Shown here: piece after piece, positions 61,197 through 64,000 of the stretch
Position numbering within the stretch: the stretch's first letter is position 1
Layout of the letters: each line of letters starts with the position of its first letter
From: Qipengyuania spongiae
GTDB taxonomy: Bacteria; Pseudomonadota; Alphaproteobacteria; Sphingomonadales; Sphingomonadaceae
DNA: 64,000 nucleotides
Direction of reading: 5' to 3'
NCBI RefSeq assembly: GCF_026168555.1
Contig: NZ_CP092471.1
Span: 2,552,501-2,616,500, forward strand
Notes under the pieces: generated by a model
Databases searched by the model: none
The model's input: the letters and a program-made list of their open reading frames with translations, nothing else
What the model was told of the DNA's origin: nothing
Translations under genes and position numbers: made by a program

Positions 61197-64000
61197 TGTG
61201 CGTTCTCCGCATCGAGATGGGGGAGCCATTCCTCGAGCCGCATCAGCTGATCGTAAGTGTCGTAGGCCGGGTAGTCGGGGTTCTCGCGCGCGGTGAACGG
61301 TGCGTCGCCGCGGATGTATTTTGCGATCGCTTCGCGCAGGAATCGGGCAGTTTCGGGCAGAAAGTCATCCAATTCGAGTCCGGTCTTCTTCAACCCGACC
61401 CTGAGCGGCGTCTCGACGTAACCGAAGCCGTAGGGATTGTCCGGAGATTTGGCCTTGCCGAGCGACCAGTACTCGTAGCGTTCAGGCTCGCCGTGCAAAT
61501 CGTCGAACCCGTCTCGTTCGGCGATCAGGCCGAGAATGCCGAGCTGCAATGCGAAACCTTCCGCGACCATCGCGGCGCTGGGCGGCGATCCGGTCTTGTA
61601 GTCGACGATCCCCAGCCCTCCGCCGGGCAGCCGGTCGATCCGGTCGGCCCGGCCGTGGACCCGCACGCCGTCGAACTGCATCTCGCCCTTGGTCTCGACC
61701 GCGAGCACCGTGCGGTCGTCATAGGCAGAGACAGTCTCCTCGATCCATTCGAGCGCCTTTTCCAACCGCGGCTGCCACAGGCCCCGGATCAGGGGATCGG
61801 CGTGCTCGGCAGCGAGCACCTGCTCCATGATCGGCCGGATGCGCGCGGTGGGATCGTTCTTGCGCGCCTCGTGCCACAGCTGGAGCACCTTGTGCGCGAC
61901 ATTGCCCTGCCACAGCGCGTCCGGTTCGGCATCGAGAGCGTCGATGTCGGAAAGTTGCAGGATGCGCTGGGCATAGAACTGGTAGGGATCGCCCAGCAGC
62001 CGGTCGAGCGCGGTCGCCGATATGTCGAGATCGCGCTGCTCGGACGACGGCATGGGCCGGGGGCGCGGATAGGCCGGCGTCGGCTCGGCGCGGAACATGG
62101 CGCGGGCCCAATCGACCGCCGTGCTTTCGCGATGGCGGTCGGCGAGATCCTCCCGGCCGCGCGGATCGTGCAGCAGCGCCTGCACCCGCAGGAGAAAGCG
62201 CGAGGGGATCGCTGGCCCGCTTTCGTCGCGCGCCGCGCGGCTCAGCACCACCTCCGGCGCGCCCAGCGCTCCCGCCAGATCGTGCGCGGCAAGACCGATG
62301 CGGAAATCCGCTCCCGGCACGCCGAGCGTGCGCAGGATCGCGGGCGCCAGCAGCGCGTCGACCGAACCGCGCGCGGGCCAGACGCCTTCGTTCAGGCCGC
62401 CGCAGATGACAAGGTCGGCCCGGTTCATCCGCGCCTCGAGCAGGCCGAGGATCTGCACCCGAGAATGACCGCCATAGGGCGGGCGCACGGCGTGCTGCGC
62501 CATCGCATCGGACAGCGCGGTAGCAAGGTGACGCGGCGCTATTGCAAAATCCGCCTCGCGCGCGTGCTGGCGGAACTCCTCGACGAAGCGCGCGAGGGCA
62601 CGGCCGTCCTCGCGGGCCCAGATGCGGTCCGAACACAGTTGCTCGCACACGGCCGCGATCGTGTCGATCAGGTCAGCCAGCGCCTGCGGCGTTTCCGGAT
62701 CGGCGGCGACGAGCGGCTCCAGAGCCTGCTCGGCAATGTCCCACCAGGCAGCGATCCGATCGTGCCGCGCGGCCAGTTTCGCCGCGACAACCCGCAGCGG
62801 GTCGAGCCCCGGCTGAAGACGCGGCCCGCGCAGTTCGCGCTCGACCCGGCGCAATTGCCGCAGCCAGACGCCGCGCTCCATCCCGCCATCGACCAGCGGA
62901 TGGCCGAGCAGCGCCATCACCGGCACCGGCCGCGCGCCCTCGCTCGTCACCTCCGCCGCCAGCAGGAAGGCCCGCCCCGCCGCGGTCTGCGACAGAGGAC
63001 GCCCCGCCGAATCGTCTGCAATCACGTTCCACCGGGCGAGATGATGGACTACCCGCCGTCCGAGCGCGCGGTCGGGCGTCACCACCGCGACGCGCCGTTC
63101 CGGCTCCTCGAGCGCCTGGCGCACCAGCAACGCGATCGCCTGCGCCTCCTCCTCCGGATTGGCGCACTGCATGACGCGGACCCCCGCCATCCGCCGCTTC
63201 TCCGCCGGGAGATCGACCCAGGCCCTGCTCGCTTGCGGAGGCAGGAACACGCTGGAGACGGCATGGCTGCGCTCGGGCGGCGCGGCGGTCATGCCCTTGC
63301 GGTGCCAGGGCTGCACCTCCTCGCGCGCCACGCCCATGCGGTTGAGCAGCAGCTTCAAATGGTATTGTGGATGAGTCACCGCATCGTCGCGACCGAAAGG
63401 CGTGTCGTCGGGCGTCGGCCGGTTGCCCGCACGACCAAGCTCGTCCCACACCTCGCCTGCCATGCCGAGGTTGAAATCGGGCAGGATCACCGCGCCCTGC
63501 GGCAGGTCCGCGACGACACGCAACAGCCGAGCGAGCGCCGGCGCGGCGCTGGTGACTCCGGCGGCGACGATGGGCGTTTCGGGCGGCTGCGCGCGCCAGC
63601 GCCGGGCCGCGTGGTCGAACAGACGGTTGCGCCGGGCAGCGGCGTCAATCACGCCGTTCGCGTTTAGCCAGGCGAGCCATTTCGCTTGGACCACCGCGAA
63701 CAGGCGCAGGGATTTCTGCCAGTGCGCCGAAAGATCGGGAAAGATGCCGACGACCTTCTCGTCGACCAGCTGTTCGGGGCCGATATCCTCGACCAGCAGG
63801 CGGTCCATCGTCGCTCCGGTTTCGCGCGCCAGCCGCAGCAGTGTGGCACCCTCCGGCGCATCGTCCCCCATTTCCTCCGCGATGAGCCCGGCCAGCGCGA
63901 ACAGGCGGCGCTGCGGGTCGACCGCCGGAGGAATGTCGCTTGCCCCCAGCGGATCGAGCAGGCTGCCCAGCGCCTCGTCTAGATCGAGATCGCCCACCAC
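61193..64000 (-). CDS. addB: Double-strand break repair protein AddB (5' partial)
   Basis: 935 residues are visible and the start lies beyond the window. It has the inactivated helicase-like body of AddB and a C-terminal RecB-type nuclease: VRVHGRADRIDRLPGGGLGIVDYKTG, followed by LQLGILGLIAERDG. It forms the AddAB complex with the downstream gene, which it overlaps by GTGA. Confidence 0.95.
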   Translation of the reverse strand: MVGDLDLDEALGSLLDPLGASDIPPAVDPQRRLFALAGLIAEEMGDDAPEGATLLRLARETGATMDRLLVEDIGPEQLVDEKVVGIFPDLSAHWQKSLRLFAVVQAKWLAWLNANGVIDAAARRNRLFDHAARRWRAQPPETPIVAAGVTSAAPALARLLRVVADLPQGAVILPDFNLGMAGEVWDELGRAGNRPTPDDTPFGRDDAVTHPQYHLKLLLNRMGVAREEVQPWHRKGMTAAPPERSHAVSSVFLPPQASRAWVDLPAEKRRMAGVRVMQCANPEEEAQAIALLVRQALEEPERRVAVVTPDRALGRRVVHHLARWNVIADDSAGRPLSQTAAGRAFLLAAEVTSEGARPVPVMALLGHPLVDGGMERGVWLRQLRRVERELRGPRLQPGLDPLRVVAAKLAARHDRIAAWWDIAEQALEPLVAADPETPQALADLIDTIAAVCEQLCSDRIWAREDGRALARFVEEFRQHAREADFAIAPRHLATALSDAMAQHAVRPPYGGHSRVQILGLLEARMNRADLVICGGLNEGVWPARGSVDALLAPAILRTLGVPGADFRIGLAAHDLAGALGAPEVVLSRAARDESGPAIPSRFLLRVQALLHDPRGREDLADRHRESTAVDWARAMFRAEPTPAYPRPRPMPSSEQRDLDISATALDRLLGDPYQFYAQRILQLSDIDALDAEPDALWQGNVAHKVLQLWHEARKNDPTARIRPIMEQVLAAEHADPLIRGLWQPRLEKALEWIEETVSAYDDRTVLAVETKGEMQFDGVRVHGRADRIDRLPGGGLGIVDYKTGSPPSAAMVAEGFALQLGILGLIAERDGFDDLHGEPERYEYWSLGKAKSPDNPYGFGYVETPLRVGLKKTGLELDDFLPETARFLREAIAKYIRGDAPFTARENPDYPAYDTYDQLMRLEEWLPHLDAENAQ

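Noticed and set aside
58827..61250. 807-codon open frame on the plus strand
   Set aside because: Antisense to addA; composition typical of a GC3 shadow frame and no recognisable motifs.
1..64000. CRISPR arrays
   Set aside because: The only tandem repeat noticed is the in-frame GGENP repeat at 123-212; no regularly spaced repeat-spacer structure was seen.

Overview
The window is GC-rich, densely packed DNA from an alphaproteobacterium, most likely Sphingomonadales and probably near Erythrobacteraceae. This rests on the exosortase-V sorting locus, a PEPxxWA-type sorting signal, the RecG/SdhE/Mfd, ArgJ and AddBA neighbourhoods, and very frequent ATGA/GTGA stop-start overlaps. The genus is inference.

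Layout. (1) 1-4377: an exosortase-V protein-sorting locus: a sorting substrate with GGENP repeats, an aspartic protease, a membrane protein, an EpsD-like PPIase lipoprotein, an XrtV accessory protein, EpsI and the exosortase. (2) 4608-21641 and 26978-34513: exopolysaccharide (EPS) genes: two acyltransferases, a GH16 glycanase, GalE, a Wzc-type BY-kinase, a GMC oxidoreductase, glycosyltransferases, a Wzy/O-antigen-ligase protein, two pyruvyl transferases, a GH130-like protein and a Wzx flippase. No priming glycosyltransferase or Wza exporter lies in the window. (3) 13852-16148, inside the EPS locus: a GTA/phage head-spike base protein followed by a large SGNH-like spike protein. (4) 18706-26949, also inside the EPS locus: a lasso-peptide cluster (precursor, RRE protein, B2 protease, cyclase, HprK-like kinase, ABC transporter, a translationally coupled glycosyltransferase) with a divergent nucleotidyltransferase.

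(5) 34510-43505: housekeeping genes (TonB-like, recG, sdhE, mfd, an EAL protein, nadK). (6) 43578-51214: tRNA-Asn(GUU) followed by a 7.5-kb integrated element bounded by an exact 20-bp repeat of the tRNA 3' end. It carries a tyrosine integrase, an FRG-domain cargo gene, an AlpA-like regulator, a P4-type helicase and several small genes, but no capsid or tail genes, so it looks like a phage satellite. (7) 51319-64000: a TauE/SafE permease, secA, a small secreted protein, argJ, an IMPase, trxA, addA and the partial addB.

The most notable system is the lasso cluster. Its 47-residue precursor (25236-25379) has the canonical lasso leader motif. The predicted 25-residue core can form a Gly1-Asp9 ring, has one Cys in the ring and one in the tail, and ends in Ser, the residue that HprK-like lasso kinases phosphorylate. 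The kinase, the nucleotidyltransferase and the coupled glycosyltransferase suggest a heavily decorated lasso peptide. The GTA-spike pair embedded in the capsule locus and the compact satellite are the other leads.
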